64,000 nt of DNA from Bacillus amyloliquefaciens DSM 7 = ATCC 23350 (GCF_000196735.1 NC_014551.1:1545001-1609000), one strand, 5' to 3'; shown: positions 37,068 through 48,419, counted from the first letter of the stretch. Notes: a model not told the origin generated them from the letters alone. Translations and numbers: made by a program.

Positions 37068-37499
37068 ATGTTTATGGGTGAATACCAGCATACTATTGAT
37101 GCAAAGGGCCGCATGATCGTACCCGCAAAATTCAGAGAAGGCCTCGGTGAGCAATTTGTGCTGACCAGAGGGCTTGACCAATGTCTTTTCGGATATCCGA
37201 TGAATGAATGGAAGCTGATTGAAGAAAAGCTGAAGGCTCTGCCGCTCACCAAAAAAGACGCCCGCGCGTTTACCCGTTTCTTTTTTTCCGGTGCGACCGA
37301 ATGCGAACTGGACAAGCAGGGAAGGGTTAATATTGCGTCATCTCTTCTGAATTACGCAAAACTGGAAAAAGAATGTGTTGTCATCGGGGTTTCCAATCGA
37401 ATTGAATTGTGGAGCAAGGTAATCTGGGAACAATACACAGAAGAGCAAGAAGATTCATTCGCTGAAATTGCTGAAAACATGATTGGATTTGATATATAA
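37068..37499 (+). CDS. mraZ: Transcriptional regulator MraZ
   Basis: A 143-residue AbrB-like protein with two SpoVT-AbrB swapped-hairpin halves (about 5-47 and 76-119; [19 protein letters not shown] and [19 protein letters not shown]). It assembles into a ring and binds repeats ahead of its own operon, repressing dcw genes. The ATG at 37068 (MFMGEY) fits; the upstream in-frame reading runs through the MraZ boxes. First gene of the dcw cluster. Confidence 0.96.
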   Translation: MFMGEYQHTIDAKGRMIVPAKFREGLGEQFVLTRGLDQCLFGYPMNEWKLIEEKLKALPLTKKDARAFTRFFFSGATECELDKQGRVNIASSLLNYAKLEKECVVIGVSNRIELWSKVIWEQYTEEQEDSFAEIAENMIGFDI

Positions 37500-37568
37500 T
37501 GGATCTTCGTGCATCACAACAACAACTGACAATTCAATTCATTCCTGATAAAGGTGGGACCGACACAA

Positions 37569-38504
37569 ATGTTTCAGCATAAGACAGTACTTCTTCGTGA
37601 AACCGTCGACGGTTTAAATATCAAACCGGACGGAACCTATGTGGACTGCACCCTGGGGGGCGCCGGGCACAGTACATATTTATTGCAGCAATTATCGGAA
37701 AAAGGACGCCTGATCGCCTTTGACCAAGATGACACAGCGCTTGAAAACGCAAAGCAGACACTGTCCGAATACAAAGGACAACTCATTCTGGTGAAAAGCA
37801 ATTTTCGTTATTTAAAAGAATGTTTACATGAACACGGCATTACGAGTGTCGACGGGATTTTATTTGATTTAGGAGTATCCTCTCCGCAGCTTGATACACC
37901 GGAACGGGGATTCAGCTATCATCATGACGCACCGCTGGACATGAGGATGGACCAGTCGGCCGCCCTTACGGCGAAAGAAGTCGTAAATGAATGGCGGTAT
38001 GAGGATCTTGTGCGGATTTTCTTTAAATACGGAGAAGAGAAATTCAGCAAGCAAATCGCCAGAAAAATTGAAGAGGCAAGAGAGAAATCGCCTATTCAAA
38101 CAACCGGCCAACTGGTCGATCTAATAAAGGACGCGATACCGGCTCCGGCCAGAAGAAGCGGAGGCCATCCGGCCAAACGCGTATTCCAGGCTATTCGAAT
38201 CGCCGTAAACGACGAGCTTCAAGTATTTGAAGAGGCCCTCTTGCAAGCGATAGAGGTGCTGAAGCCGGGCGGAAGGGTATCTGTGATCACTTTTCACTCG
38301 CTGGAAGACAGAATGTGCAAGACGACATTCAAGGAAAAATCATCACTTCCCGAACTGCCTCCGGGTCTTCCTGTGATACCGGAAGAATTTGAGCCGGAAT
38401 TAAAACTGATTACGAGAAAACCCATTACGGCATCAAAAGAGGAGCTTGAAGAAAATAACCGCGCCCGCTCAGCGAAGCTCCGCATTGCGGAAAAACGAAA
38501 ATAA
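37569..38504 (+). CDS. rsmH: 16S rRNA (cytosine1402-N4)-methyltransferase RsmH
   Basis: A 311-residue methyltransferase (MraW). SAM motif [14 protein letters not shown] (about 26-39), [19 protein letters not shown], and SFHSLEDR near residue 239. It methylates C1402 of 16S rRNA. The ATG at 37569 is chosen; the GTG at 37554 overlaps the AAAGGTGGG site. Conserved second gene of the cluster; its stop is 39 bp before ftsL. Confidence 0.96.
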   Translation: MFQHKTVLLRETVDGLNIKPDGTYVDCTLGGAGHSTYLLQQLSEKGRLIAFDQDDTALENAKQTLSEYKGQLILVKSNFRYLKECLHEHGITSVDGILFDLGVSSPQLDTPERGFSYHHDAPLDMRMDQSAALTAKEVVNEWRYEDLVRIFFKYGEEKFSKQIARKIEEAREKSPIQTTGQLVDLIKDAIPAPARRSGGHPAKRVFQAIRIAVNDELQVFEEALLQAIEVLKPGGRVSVITFHSLEDRMCKTTFKEKSSLPELPPGLPVIPEEFEPELKLITRKPITASKEELEENNRARSAKLRIAEKRK

Positions 38505-38543
38505 CGGGCAGCAAATGACAAGATTAAAGGAGGTCATCAGCCT

Positions 38544-38897
38544 ATGAGCAACTTAGCTTACCAGCAGGAAAAACAACAACGGCCAGTGATAAGCCCCGAA
38601 AAAAAGGTGATTGTCAAAAAGAGGGCTTCCATTACACTTGGGGAAAAGGTGCTGCTCGTCCTATTTGCCATTGCCGTTCTCTCCACTTCGATGTTTATCG
38701 TATCAAAGGCATATGCGGCATACCAATCCAATATTGAGGTGCAAAAACTGGAAGAGAAAGTATCTGAGAAGAATAAGCAGATCGCTGATCTCGAAAAAAC
38801 GGCGGCTGACTTGAGCCAGCCTCAGCGCCTGATGGATATCGCCAAAAAGCACGGTTTGAATCTGAAAGATAAAAAAGTGAAAAACATACAGGAATGA
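38544..38897 (+). CDS. ftsL: Cell division protein FtsL
   Basis: A 117-residue bitopic protein: basic cytoplasmic N-terminus (1-37), one helix (about 38-57, VLLVLFAIAVLSTSMFIVS), then an extracytoplasmic coiled coil (IEVQKLEEKVSEKNKQIADL). It forms the FtsL-DivIC-DivIB division complex and is unstable in B. subtilis, limiting septation. AAAGGAGG before the ATG. pbpB starts 6 bp later. Confidence 0.95.
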   Translation: MSNLAYQQEKQQRPVISPEKKVIVKKRASITLGEKVLLVLFAIAVLSTSMFIVSKAYAAYQSNIEVQKLEEKVSEKNKQIADLEKTAADLSQPQRLMDIAKKHGLNLKDKKVKNIQE

Positions 38898-38903
38898 TAA
38901 CCC

Positions 38904-41033
38904 ATGCCTAAAAAAAATAAGTTTATGAACAGAGGAGCAGCGATACTGAGTATTTGTTTCGCTCTCTTTTTCTTTGTCATTCTCGGGAGAATGGCGTACA
39001 TTCAATTAACCGGTAAAGCAAACGGGGTAGAACTTGCAACAAAAGCGACCGAGCAGCACGAAAAAAAGCGGACGATAGAAGCGAGCCGCGGCTCCATTCT
39101 TGACCGGAACGGCAAAGTGCTGGCTGAGGACACGGCGACATATAAGCTCATTGCCATACTTGATAAAAAGATGAAGCCTCAGTATGTCAAGGATAAAGAG
39201 AAAACAGCGGAAAAGCTGGCGAGTGTTATTAATCTTGATAAAAGCGAGATTCTGGACATCTTAAACAGGGATGGCGCGAAGCAGGTGGAATTCGGTTCAG
39301 CCGGCCGTGATATCTCTTATGCGAAAAAACAAAAGATCGAAAAAATGAATCTTCCGGGTATTTCTTTCTTAAGAGATACGAAGCGCTATTATCCGAATGG
39401 CGTATTTTTGTCAAATGTTCTCGGCTATGCCGATGTGAACGAAAAAACAAACCAGATCCAAGGCTCTTTAGGGCTTGAAAAAATACTGAACAACTATCTG
39501 ACGGAACGCGACGGGTCCGTCACTTACGAAAGTGATAAATCCGGCTGGAAACTTCCGAACAGCAAAGAAAAAATCACCGCACCTAAAAATGGTGACAATG
39601 TATATTTAACCATTGATCAGAAAATTCAAACCTTTTTAGAAGACAGCATGACAAAAGTGGCGGAAAAATATAAACCGAAAAAAATCATGGCGGCTGTCGT
39701 AGAACCGAAAACAGGCAAAGTGCTTGCGATGGGGCAGCGCCCGAGTTTTGACCCGAATATCAGAAACGTCACCAATTATTATAACGACTTAGTGTCGTAC
39801 GCGTATGAACCGGGTTCGACGATGAAGATTTTCACCCTTGCCGCGGCGATGCAGGAAAATGTGTTTTCTGCAAACGAGAAATACAAATCAGGAACCTATA
39901 AAGTGGGCGGCAAACATGTTAAAGATTGGAACAACGGTGCCGGCTGGGGCATGACAAGTTTTCATGACGGTCTCATGAGGTCGTCAAATGTCGCCTTCGC
40001 CAAACTGGCAAACGAAAAACTCGGATTTGACCGGTTTAATGAGTATCTGCACAAATTTGGACTTTATCAAAAAACAGGGATTGATCTGCCTGGTGAAGTT
40101 TCAAGCAAAATTAACTTCAAATATGATTTTGATAAAGCGTCTACGGCTTACGGCCAAGCATCGGCGATAACGCCGATCCAGCAGCTTCAGGCGGTCACTG
40201 CGATTGCCAATAACGGAAAAATGATGAAGCCTTACGTCATTGATCATATTGTTGACCCTGATACGAAAAAAGTCGTCAAGCAGACAAAGCCCGAACAAGT
40301 AGGCACGCCGATCTCAGCCGATACGGCCAAACAAGTCCGAAACCTGCTCGGAGAAGTCGTGACGTCAGACATCGGAACGGGAAAACCTTATAAAATTGAA
40401 GGTTTTGATGTCGCGGGGAAAACGGGAACCGCGCAAATCGCCGGAACGGGCGGATATTTATCGGGAACGAGCAACTATGTGTTTTCATTCATGGGCATGG
40501 CGCCGAAAAATGATCCTAAGCTCGTCATTTATGTAGCCGTTCAGCAGCCGCAATTAAAAGAGGGTCAAAGCAGTTCTGATCCTGTCGCGGAAATTTTTAA
40601 CCCGACGATGAAAAACAGCCTGCACTACCTGAACATCGAACCGACGGAAAAGTCAGATGCCGGTCAGGAGGAAACGAAAAGCCAAAAAATGCCTGACCTG
40701 ACAGACAAGACAGTTACAAATGCTGAGAAGGAAGCGAAAAATGAACATCTCACACCGATTGTCATCGGCAGCGATGTTGCCGTAAAAGAGCAGTATCCGA
40801 AAGCCGGGGAAGATGTGATCACCAATCAGAAAATCTTCTTAAAAACAGACGGGAAGGTGACGATGCCGGATATGTCCGGATGGTCGAGACGTGAAGTGCT
40901 TCAATTCAGCAAAGTATCAGGCATTCACATTGATGTGAGCGGCGAAGGTTACGCTGCAAGCCAAAGTGTCAAAAAAGGTAAAGAACTGAAAGAAAATACC
41001 GTGATTAAGGTGAAATTTAAAAATCCTGATTAA
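38904..41033 (+). CDS. pbpB: Penicillin-binding protein 2B, septal transpeptidase
   Basis: A 709-residue class B PBP that crosslinks septal peptidoglycan with FtsW. One N-terminal helix (about 12-30), dimerisation/pedestal domain ([17 protein letters not shown]), transpeptidase domain with Ser305 in STMK, then SSN and KTGTA motifs, and two C-terminal PASTA domains (from about 580). Slightly shorter than the 716 residues I recall for B. subtilis. Followed by a terminator that separates it from spoVD. Confidence 0.96.
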   Translation: MPKKNKFMNRGAAILSICFALFFFVILGRMAYIQLTGKANGVELATKATEQHEKKRTIEASRGSILDRNGKVLAEDTATYKLIAILDKKMKPQYVKDKEKTAEKLASVINLDKSEILDILNRDGAKQVEFGSAGRDISYAKKQKIEKMNLPGISFLRDTKRYYPNGVFLSNVLGYADVNEKTNQIQGSLGLEKILNNYLTERDGSVTYESDKSGWKLPNSKEKITAPKNGDNVYLTIDQKIQTFLEDSMTKVAEKYKPKKIMAAVVEPKTGKVLAMGQRPSFDPNIRNVTNYYNDLVSYAYEPGSTMKIFTLAAAMQENVFSANEKYKSGTYKVGGKHVKDWNNGAGWGMTSFHDGLMRSSNVAFAKLANEKLGFDRFNEYLHKFGLYQKTGIDLPGEVSSKINFKYDFDKASTAYGQASAITPIQQLQAVTAIANNGKMMKPYVIDHIVDPDTKKVVKQTKPEQVGTPISADTAKQVRNLLGEVVTSDIGTGKPYKIEGFDVAGKTGTAQIAGTGGYLSGTSNYVFSFMGMAPKNDPKLVIYVAVQQPQLKEGQSSSDPVAEIFNPTMKNSLHYLNIEPTEKSDAGQEETKSQKMPDLTDKTVTNAEKEAKNEHLTPIVIGSDVAVKEQYPKAGEDVITNQKIFLKTDGKVTMPDMSGWSRREVLQFSKVSGIHIDVSGEGYAASQSVKKGKELKENTVIKVKFKNPD

Positions 41034-41040
41034 CGGAACA

Positions 41041-41073
41041 GAGAAGCCCGCAGCTGCTGCGGGCTTCTTTTTT
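41041..41073 (+). terminator. Terminator between pbpB and spoVD
   Basis: GAAGCCCGCAG pairs with CTGCGGGCTTC, followed by seven T. It splits the vegetative division genes from the sporulation gene spoVD. Confidence 0.9.
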
Positions 41074-41084
41074 ATGCTCCGCCG

Positions 41085-41113
41085 TTCTATGTGTCCAAGC
41101 TGAGGCATAAATT
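41085..41113 (+). promoter_or_regulatory. Candidate SigE promoter of spoVD
   Basis: TTCTATG (41085-41091), 14 bp, CATAAATT (41106-41113). This resembles the SigE pattern (KMATATT / CATACAMT) and lies 32 bp before spoVD, a mother-cell gene. Confidence 0.45.
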
Positions 41114-41145
41114 GAAACAAGCCTAAATAAGGAGTGGACGGTCCC

Positions 41146-43065
41146 TTGCGCGTTTCAAATGTAACGGTTCGAAAACGTTTATTACTGGTTTTGCTTTTTG
41201 GCGTGATCATTTTTTTGATCATTGACAGCAGATTAGGCTATGTCCAATTTGTAATGGGAGAAAAGCTGACTTCGCTGGCTAAGGATTCTTGGAGCCGGAA
41301 TCTGCCGTTTGAGCCTGAACGGGGAGAGATCCTTGATCGGAACGGCGTGAAGCTGGCAACTAATAAGAGCGCGCCGACCGTCTTTGTCGTACCGCGCCAG
41401 ATCCAAAATCCCATCAAAACGGGCAAGCTCCTTGCGTCAGTTTTAAATATGTCGGAAGAGAAGGTCTACAAACACATTACAAAGAAAACCTCTATAGAAA
41501 AAATCTCACCTGAGGGCCGGAAAATTTCTAATAAAAAAGCGAAAGAAATCAAAGCGCTCAACTTAAAAGGTGTTTATGTGGCTGAAGACAGCATCCGCCA
41601 TTACCCGTACGGAAGCTTTTTGTCCCATGTTCTCGGTTTTGCCGGTATTGATAATCAGGGCCTTCTCGGATTGGAGGCTTATTATGATGATGACTTAAAA
41701 GGTGTAAAGGGATCTGTGAAATTTTATACAGATGCCAAGGGGAAGAAAATGCCGGATGAAGCAGATGATTACACCCCTCCGAAAGACGGACTTGATATGA
41801 AATTGACGATTGACGCCAAAGTTCAGACGATTATAGAAAGAGAGCTCGACAATGCAGCGGCGAAATACAACCCGGACGGAATGATTGCGGTCGCGATGAA
41901 TCCAAAAAACGGGGAAGTGCTCGGAATGTCAAGCCGTCCTGATTTTGATCCGGCCGACTATCAATCAGTGGATCCGTCCGTTTACAACCGGAATCTGCCG
42001 GTGTGGAGCACGTATGAACCGGGTTCGACCTTTAAGATCATTACGCTTGCGGCAGCGCTGCAGGAGCAAAAAGTAAACCTGCAAAGAGACCACTTTTATG
42101 ACAGAGGATTCGCCGAGGTGGACGGCGCCCGCCTCAGATGCTGGAAAAAGGGCGGCCATGGTTCGCAGTCTTATCTTGAAGTCGTCCAAAATTCCTGCAA
42201 CCCGGGGTTTGTAGAGCTTGGGGAGCGGCTCGGAAAACAAAAGCTGTTTCAATATATTAAGGACTTCGGCTTTGGAAAGAAAACAGGCATCGATCTGCAA
42301 GGGGAAGGAACGGGAATCTTATTTCCGCTTGACAGAGTAGGTCCGGTCGAACAGGCGACAACCGCTTTCGGACAAGGGGTTTCCGTCACGCCGATTCAGC
42401 AGGTGGCAGCCGTATCCGCAGCAATAAACGGCGGAACGCTTTACACGCCGTTTATCGCCAAAGAGTGGGTTGATCCCGTTACGAAAAAAACCGTTAAGAA
42501 ACAATCACCGATTGCGAAAAGGCAAGTTATTTCCCAGGAAACGTCAAAGCAGATCAGATACGCTTTAGAAAGCGTCGTCGCTCAGGGAACGGGACGGAAT
42601 GCCTTTGTGGAAGGATATCGCGTCGGCGGTAAAACAGGTACGGCACAAAAAGTCAAAGACGGCAAATATCTCGAAAACAACCACATTGTCTCCTTTATCG
42701 GCTTTGCGCCGGCTGATGACCCCAGCCTTGTCGTATATGTCGCGGTTGATAATCCGAAAGGCACAATTCAATTCGGGGGAACCGTCGCCGCGCCGATTGT
42801 CGGAAATATAATGAGAGACAGTCTGCCGGAGCTCGGCATTAAACCGCGAAAAAATCAAATCGAGAAAAAATATCAATGGAACGACACAAAAACAATAGAG
42901 GTTCCGAATGTTGTAGGGATGTCTGTCTCTGATCTTGAGTCGCTGCTTGTCAATTTGAATATTGACTCCTCAGGAAAAGGCAGCAAAATTGTAAAACAAT
43001 CACCTGCAGCCGGAACGAAAGTAAAAGAAGGCTCTAAGATCCGGGTTTACTTGAGTGAAGAATGA
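41146..43065 (+). CDS. spoVD: Sporulation-specific PBP SpoVD
   Basis: A 639-residue class B PBP required for spore cortex synthesis, acting with the SEDS protein SpoVE. N-terminal helix (about 10-28), pedestal domain, transpeptidase domain with active Ser294 in STFK, SCN (QNSCNPG) and KTGTA, and one C-terminal PASTA domain. The TTG at 41146 (MRVSNVTVRKRLL) is supported by AAGGAG spacing and puts the active Ser at position 294, as known for B. subtilis. The C-terminus is a few residues shorter than B. subtilis. Confidence 0.96.
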   Translation: MRVSNVTVRKRLLLVLLFGVIIFLIIDSRLGYVQFVMGEKLTSLAKDSWSRNLPFEPERGEILDRNGVKLATNKSAPTVFVVPRQIQNPIKTGKLLASVLNMSEEKVYKHITKKTSIEKISPEGRKISNKKAKEIKALNLKGVYVAEDSIRHYPYGSFLSHVLGFAGIDNQGLLGLEAYYDDDLKGVKGSVKFYTDAKGKKMPDEADDYTPPKDGLDMKLTIDAKVQTIIERELDNAAAKYNPDGMIAVAMNPKNGEVLGMSSRPDFDPADYQSVDPSVYNRNLPVWSTYEPGSTFKIITLAAALQEQKVNLQRDHFYDRGFAEVDGARLRCWKKGGHGSQSYLEVVQNSCNPGFVELGERLGKQKLFQYIKDFGFGKKTGIDLQGEGTGILFPLDRVGPVEQATTAFGQGVSVTPIQQVAAVSAAINGGTLYTPFIAKEWVDPVTKKTVKKQSPIAKRQVISQETSKQIRYALESVVAQGTGRNAFVEGYRVGGKTGTAQKVKDGKYLENNHIVSFIGFAPADDPSLVVYVAVDNPKGTIQFGGTVAAPIVGNIMRDSLPELGIKPRKNQIEKKYQWNDTKTIEVPNVVGMSVSDLESLLVNLNIDSSGKGSKIVKQSPAAGTKVKEGSKIRVYLSEE

Positions 43066-43074
43066 GTCTTTTTG

Positions 43075-43102
43075 AGGCAGCCGATTGTTTTCGGCTGCCT
43101 CT
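43075..43102 (+). terminator. Hairpin after spoVD
   Basis: GAGGCAGCCGA pairs with TCGGCTGCCTC around TTGTTT. Only a weak T tract follows (TATCAT), so termination may be partial. Confidence 0.55.
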
Positions 43103-43259
43103 ATCATAAAGAGAAAAAAAGAAGATAACTTTTAAGATTAACTGGATGTATCCTTTTATTTACGCTAAAATATGAACTGTATGTTTAAAAGCCATTCTGA
43201 CTTTTATAAACGGTTATCATGATAAAAGAATGAATAGAATTTCTGAGAGGTTTGATACA

Positions 43260-44732
43260 ATGAAACTTACAAAGCTGCTTACATATTTAATGACCGAACC
43301 TGTTCAAAATGACTTTCATGACCCTGACATAACTTCAATCGAGATGGACTCCAGGGAAGTGAGAAAAGGGAGTCTTTTTGTGTGTATAAAGGGGTATACG
43401 GTAGACGGGCATGATTTCGCCCAAAAAGCCGCAGAAAACGGCGCAGCGGCCATCGTCGCCGAGAAAGAGCTTGACGTCGATGTTCCTGTCATTATCGTCC
43501 GCCGGTCACAGCGGGCGCTCAGCGTTCTTTCTGACGCGTTTTACGGGCAGCCGACAAAGCAGCTGCAGCTTATCGGCATCACCGGCACAAACGGCAAAAC
43601 ATCAACGACGCATATGGTGGACGAGATTTTCAAAAAAGCGGGCAGACAGACCGGTTTAATCGGAACGATGTACATTAAAATCGGCGATGAGACATTCCCG
43701 GTCAAAAATACAACGCCCGAAAGCGTCACACTGCAAAAAACGTTCAAGAAAATGAATGATGAGCATGTTGAGACAGCTATTATGGAAGTGTCTTCTCACG
43801 CTCTGTCACTCGGCAGGGTACACGGCTGCGATTATGATATCGCCGTGTTCACGAACCTGACGCAGGATCATTTAGACTATCACAAGACGATGGAAGACTA
43901 CAGACAGGCTAAAAGCCTCCTGTTTTCCCAGCTGGGCGGCTCCTTCAACCATGAAAAGCCGAAGCGGGCCGTCTTAAACGCAGATGACAAAGCCAGTGCT
44001 TACTTTGAAAGAGTGACGGCGGCGCATATCCTTACATACGGAATCGAAAACGATGCCGATGTCATGGCGAAACAAATTGAGATCTCTGCGCAAGGCACAA
44101 GCTTTGAACTCGTTACGCCAAAAGGAACAAAGCAGATTACGGTTTCGCTCGTCGGCCGGTTCAATGTGTATAACGTACTGGCTGCAGCGGCGACAGCGAT
44201 CGCAGCGGGTCTGCCGTTTGATACGATCACAAGCGCTCTTGAAGAGCTGCAAGGTGTCAGAGGCCGGTTTGAATTGGTGAACCACAATCAGCCGTTTCCT
44301 GTCGTCGTCGATTACGCGCACACGCCCGACAGTCTGGAAAACGTCCTGAATACATGCAAAGACATGACAGAGGGCAAGCTTTTCGTCGTCGTCGGCTGCG
44401 GCGGTGACCGGGACAAAACGAAACGCCCGAAAATGGCGGAAATTGCGGTGCGGATTGCCGACGAACCGATCTTTACTTCAGATAACCCGAGAAGCGAGGA
44501 CCCGCTGGCCATATTAAGAGATATGGAAAGAGGGGTAGAAGGAACCTACTATCACAGTATCGCAAACCGCGAGCAGGCCATCTTTTTTGCCATTGCAAAC
44601 GCGAAAAAGGGAGATGTGGTCCTGATTGCCGGAAAAGGGCATGAAACTTATCAGCAGATCGGCAATGAAACATTCGATTTTGATGACGCCGAAGTAGCGG
44701 GAAGAGCTATTGTTGAGCTGAATAAAAAGTAA
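43260..44732 (+). CDS. murE: UDP-MurNAc-tripeptide synthetase MurE
   Basis: A 490-residue Mur ligase that adds meso-diaminopimelate to UDP-MurNAc-L-Ala-D-Glu. ATP loop [14 protein letters not shown] near residue 107; the DNPR motif ([10 protein letters not shown], about 408-411) specifies meso-DAP rather than Lys. The ATG at 43260 ([10 protein letters not shown]) fits GAGAGG; an in-frame ATG 30 bp upstream lacks a site. Confidence 0.96.
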   Translation: MKLTKLLTYLMTEPVQNDFHDPDITSIEMDSREVRKGSLFVCIKGYTVDGHDFAQKAAENGAAAIVAEKELDVDVPVIIVRRSQRALSVLSDAFYGQPTKQLQLIGITGTNGKTSTTHMVDEIFKKAGRQTGLIGTMYIKIGDETFPVKNTTPESVTLQKTFKKMNDEHVETAIMEVSSHALSLGRVHGCDYDIAVFTNLTQDHLDYHKTMEDYRQAKSLLFSQLGGSFNHEKPKRAVLNADDKASAYFERVTAAHILTYGIENDADVMAKQIEISAQGTSFELVTPKGTKQITVSLVGRFNVYNVLAAAATAIAAGLPFDTITSALEELQGVRGRFELVNHNQPFPVVVDYAHTPDSLENVLNTCKDMTEGKLFVVVGCGGDRDKTKRPKMAEIAVRIADEPIFTSDNPRSEDPLAILRDMERGVEGTYYHSIANREQAIFFAIANAKKGDVVLIAGKGHETYQQIGNETFDFDDAEVAGRAIVELNKK

Positions 44733-44839
44733 AACAGGAAAGAGTGTTAGAATGAGGGAAATGAAAAGAATTACGGGGAAAAAATGTGAATATGATAACT
44801 ACGTATGTCGTTTGAACGAAACGGGAGGAGAAAAGAGCA

Positions 44840-45814
44840 ATGCTTGAGCAAGTGATTTTATTTACAATAATAATGGGATTTTTAATCAGTGTTCTGATAT
44901 CTCCGATTCTTATCCCGTTTTTAAGACGCTTAAAATTCGGCCAGAGCATCAGGGAAGAGGGGCCGAAATCACATATGAAAAAATCAGGGACGCCGACGAT
45001 GGGCGGGGTCATGATTATCGTATCCATCGCCATTACGGCAATTGTGATGACGCAGAAATTTTCGCAGCTGAGCGCGGAAATGTTTCTTCTGCTGTTTGTC
45101 ACAATCGGGTACGGCCTGCTGGGCTTTCTGGATGATTATATTAAAGTGGTAATGAAACGGAATCTCGGATTAACATCGAAGCAGAAATTGATCGGTCAGA
45201 TCATTATCGCCATTGTATTTTATGGAGTATATCATTATTGCCATTTTTCAACCGGCATCAGGGTGCCGGGCACACATCTGTCAATCGATCTCGGCTGGGG
45301 ATACTTTATCCTCGTTCTCTTTATGCTTGTCGGAGGTTCAAATGCCGTCAACCTGACAGACGGTCTGGACGGTCTCTTGTCCGGTACCGCGGCTATCGCA
45401 TTCGGCGCTTTCGCGATCCTTGCGTGGAATCAGTCACAATATGATGTTGCGATTTTCTCGGTTGCCGTTGTCGGCGCCGTTCTCGGTTTTCTTGTATTCA
45501 ACGCCCATCCCGCAAAAGTGTTTATGGGGGATACCGGTTCGCTTGCGCTCGGGGGAGCGATCGTGACCGTTGCCATTTTGACGAAGCTTGAAATTCTGCT
45601 CGTCATTATCGGCGGAGTATTTGTTATTGAGACATTATCTGTTATCTTACAAGTTATCAGCTTTAAAACGACAGGAAAACGAATCTTTAAAATGAGTCCG
45701 CTTCACCACCATTACGAATTGGTCGGATGGTCTGAATGGAGAGTTGTCGTCACATTCTGGACTGCGGGACTGCTGCTTGCCGTTTTAGGAATTTACATCG
45801 AGGTGTGGTTATAA
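44840..45814 (+). CDS. mraY: Phospho-MurNAc-pentapeptide translocase MraY
   Basis: A 324-residue, ten-helix enzyme that forms lipid I from UDP-MurNAc-pentapeptide and undecaprenyl phosphate. Conserved cytoplasmic loops: GTPTMGG ([15 protein letters not shown]), [29 protein letters not shown] and [17 protein letters not shown] before the ATG. murD follows directly, the TAA touching its GTG. Confidence 0.97.
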   Translation: MLEQVILFTIIMGFLISVLISPILIPFLRRLKFGQSIREEGPKSHMKKSGTPTMGGVMIIVSIAITAIVMTQKFSQLSAEMFLLLFVTIGYGLLGFLDDYIKVVMKRNLGLTSKQKLIGQIIIAIVFYGVYHYCHFSTGIRVPGTHLSIDLGWGYFILVLFMLVGGSNAVNLTDGLDGLLSGTAAIAFGAFAILAWNQSQYDVAIFSVAVVGAVLGFLVFNAHPAKVFMGDTGSLALGGAIVTVAILTKLEILLVIIGGVFVIETLSVILQVISFKTTGKRIFKMSPLHHHYELVGWSEWRVVVTFWTAGLLLAVLGIYIEVWL

Positions 45815-47170
45815 GTGGAAAACGAACTTTTTTTGCAAAAACAAAACTTTCTGGTCCTCGGACTGGCGAAAAGCGGATATGCGGCTGCGTCGATTCTTCA
45901 TGAAAAAGGCATTAACGTCGTCGTGAATGATCAAAAAGCCTTTGAAGAAAACGAACCTGCCCAGAGGCTTTCAGAAAGAGGAATTGAGGTCATCTGCGGT
46001 GAGCATCCGACATCACTTTTTGATCAGCATGACATTACCATTCTGATCAAAAATCCCGGAATCCCGTATGAAAATATCATGGTGGAGGAAGCGCAAAGAA
46101 GAGGCATCCCGGTCTGGACGGAAATCGAGCTTGCGTATTATATCACCAATGCTAAATTCATCGGCATTACAGGTTCAAACGGGAAAACAACAACGACGAC
46201 CCTGATCTACGAAATGCTGAAAGCTGACTCGATAAAAACGCTGATCGCAGGAAATATCGGCACTGTCGCCAGTGAAGTGGCTTATCATGCTGACGGCGAT
46301 GAATGGATCGTCACGGAGCTTTCTTCGTTCCAGCTTATGGGGACCCATGCGTTCAGACCTGAAATCGGCCTGATTTTAAATGTGTTTGACGCTCATTTGG
46401 ATTACCACCACAGCCGTGAAAATTACGAAAAAGCAAAGCAGAAGGTGTATCTGCATCAGCTTGAGAGTGATACGGCCATCGTTAACCAAAACGATGAAAC
46501 AGTCGTGCGGCTTGCCAAAGGCGGAAAAGCCGGCACTGTTCCGTTTTCAGTTTCTCAGGAACTGTCAAGCGGCGCATTCATTAAAGACGGAATGCTGATG
46601 TTTGGCGATGAAGCGATTCTGCCTGTTGATGACATCGTGCTGCCGGGCGCGCACAATTTAGAAAATATTTTGGCCGCTGTGGCCGCGGCAAAAACGGCGG
46701 GTGCGTCTAATAAAGCGATTCAGAAGGTGCTGACAAGCTTTACCGGTGTCAAACACCGTCTGCAGTATGTGACTGCGATTCAGAATCGTAAATTTTATAA
46801 TGACAGCAAAGCGACGAATATTTTAGCCACAAGCAAAGCGCTCTCCGCTTTCAAAGCACCGGTTATTCTGCTTGCAGGCGGACTTGACCGCGGCAACGGG
46901 TTTGACGAACTGAAACCGTATATGGACAATGTCAAAGCAGTTCTTACGTTCGGACAGACAGCGCCGAAGATAGAAAAACTGGGCAATGAGCTGGGAATAC
47001 AACATGTCAAACGTGTCGATAATGTTGAACAAGCAGTATCTGCGGCGTTTGCGCTCTCAAATGAAGGAGACGTCATCCTCTTGTCACCTGCGTGTGCAAG
47101 CTGGGATCAATTCAAAACATTTGAAGAACGCGGTGACATGTTTATAGATGCCGTGCATATGCTTAAGTAA
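45815..47170 (+). CDS. murD: UDP-MurNAc-L-Ala:D-Glu ligase MurD
   Basis: A 451-residue ligase adding D-Glu to UDP-MurNAc-L-Ala. N-terminal Rossmann UDP-binding domain ([15 protein letters not shown]), central ATPase with [14 protein letters not shown] near residue 116, and a C-terminal domain with [10 protein letters not shown] and LLAGGLDRG. The GTG start is immediately after the mraY stop, so translation is coupled. Confidence 0.97.
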   Translation: MENELFLQKQNFLVLGLAKSGYAAASILHEKGINVVVNDQKAFEENEPAQRLSERGIEVICGEHPTSLFDQHDITILIKNPGIPYENIMVEEAQRRGIPVWTEIELAYYITNAKFIGITGSNGKTTTTTLIYEMLKADSIKTLIAGNIGTVASEVAYHADGDEWIVTELSSFQLMGTHAFRPEIGLILNVFDAHLDYHHSRENYEKAKQKVYLHQLESDTAIVNQNDETVVRLAKGGKAGTVPFSVSQELSSGAFIKDGMLMFGDEAILPVDDIVLPGAHNLENILAAVAAAKTAGASNKAIQKVLTSFTGVKHRLQYVTAIQNRKFYNDSKATNILATSKALSAFKAPVILLAGGLDRGNGFDELKPYMDNVKAVLTFGQTAPKIEKLGNELGIQHVKRVDNVEQAVSAAFALSNEGDVILLSPACASWDQFKTFEERGDMFIDAVHMLK

Positions 47171-47229
47171 GGGCTTGTCTCTGTTTATCCGGCAGCCCTA
47201 AATGACTTATGCTTGGGGTGTCGATTGCT

Positions 47230-48330
47230 TTGACTACTAAAAAAACATCGCCTGATTTGTTATTAGTTATCATTACGTTATTGCTTTTAACAATAGGATT
47301 AATTATGGTTTACAGTGCAAGTGCGGTTTGGGCGGATTATAAATTTGACGACTCGTTTTTCTTTGCGAAACGGCAGCTGCTGTTTGCGGGAATCGGCGTC
47401 ATTGCCATGTTTTTCATTATGAATGTGGATTATTGGACATGGCGCACATGGTCGAAGCTGCTTCTGATCATTTGTTTTTTTCTGCTAGTGCTTGTGCTGA
47501 TTCCGGGAGTCGGAATGGTGCGGAACGGTTCAAGAAGCTGGATCGGAGTGGGAGCGTTCAGCATTCAGCCTTCGGAGTTTATGAAACTCGCGATGATTGC
47601 GTTTCTGGCTAAATTTCTTTCTGAAAAACAGAAGAACATTACGTCATTCAGACGCGGATTCGTTCCCGCGCTCGGAATCGTGTTTTCTGCATTTATTATT
47701 ATCATGTGCCAGCCCGACCTTGGAACGGGGACGGTGATGGTGGGCACGTGCATCGTGATGATTTTTGTTTCCGGTGCGCGAATCGCTCATTTCGCGTTTC
47801 TCGGACTCATCGGTTTAAGCGGATTTGCGGCGCTTGTTCTGTCCGCTCCTTATCGGATTAAACGGATCACCTCTTACTTAAACCCGTGGGAGGATCCGCT
47901 TGGAAGCGGGTTTCAGATCATTCAGTCGCTCTATGCCGTAGGTCCGGGCGGCCTGTTCGGGATGGGGCTCGGCCAAAGCCGGCAAAAGTTTTTTTACCTG
48001 CCGGAGCCGCAAACCGATTTCATTTTTGCTATTTTATCTGAGGAACTCGGCTTTATCGGAGGCTCGCTCATATTGCTGCTGTTCAGTATTTTATTATGGC
48101 GCGGCGTCAGGATCGCGCTCGGCGCTCCGGATTTATACGGCAGTTTTGTCGCCATCGGTATTATTTCTATGATTGCTATTCAAGTCATGATTAATATCGG
48201 CGTTGTGACGGGGCTGATCCCTGTAACAGGAATCACGCTGCCGTTTTTAAGCTACGGAGGCTCATCATTGACGCTGATGCTCGCAGCGGTAGGCGTGCTT
48301 TTAAATGTAAGCCGGTACTCGAGGTATTGA
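47230..48330 (+). CDS. spoVE: Sporulation SEDS glycosyltransferase SpoVE
   Basis: A 366-residue SEDS protein for cortex peptidoglycan polymerisation, partner of SpoVD and paralogue of FtsW (10317-11528). About ten helices; signatures MVYSASA, LPEPQTDFIFA and ITGITLPFLSYGGSS. The TTG at 47230 (MTTKKTSPDLLL) after GGGGTG matches the known length; an in-frame ATG 21 bp upstream sits before the ribosome site. In relatives it is expressed mainly in the mother cell. Confidence 0.95.
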   Translation: MTTKKTSPDLLLVIITLLLLTIGLIMVYSASAVWADYKFDDSFFFAKRQLLFAGIGVIAMFFIMNVDYWTWRTWSKLLLIICFFLLVLVLIPGVGMVRNGSRSWIGVGAFSIQPSEFMKLAMIAFLAKFLSEKQKNITSFRRGFVPALGIVFSAFIIIMCQPDLGTGTVMVGTCIVMIFVSGARIAHFAFLGLIGLSGFAALVLSAPYRIKRITSYLNPWEDPLGSGFQIIQSLYAVGPGGLFGMGLGQSRQKFFYLPEPQTDFIFAILSEELGFIGGSLILLLFSILLWRGVRIALGAPDLYGSFVAIGIISMIAIQVMINIGVVTGLIPVTGITLPFLSYGGSSLTLMLAAVGVLLNVSRYSRY

Positions 48331-48391
48331 TCTGTATCTTGCCTCATCACTCATGATCTATTCGTTATTTATAAAAAAACAGACAACATCA

Positions 48392-48419
48392 ATAACCCTG
48401 TCCTAAAAAACAGGGTTAT
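48392..48419 (+). other. Perfect hairpin in the spoVE-murG gap
   Basis: ATAACCCTGT (48392-48401) and ACAGGGTTAT (48410-48419) form a 10-bp stem with loop CCTAAAAA, 27 bp before murG. No T-run follows, so it looks like a leader or processing structure rather than a terminator. Confidence 0.6.

Noticed and set aside
44733..44839. Possible promoter or leader between murE and mraY
   Set aside because: The 107 bp shows no clear promoter hexamers or hairpin beyond A-rich sequence and the mraY ribosome site.
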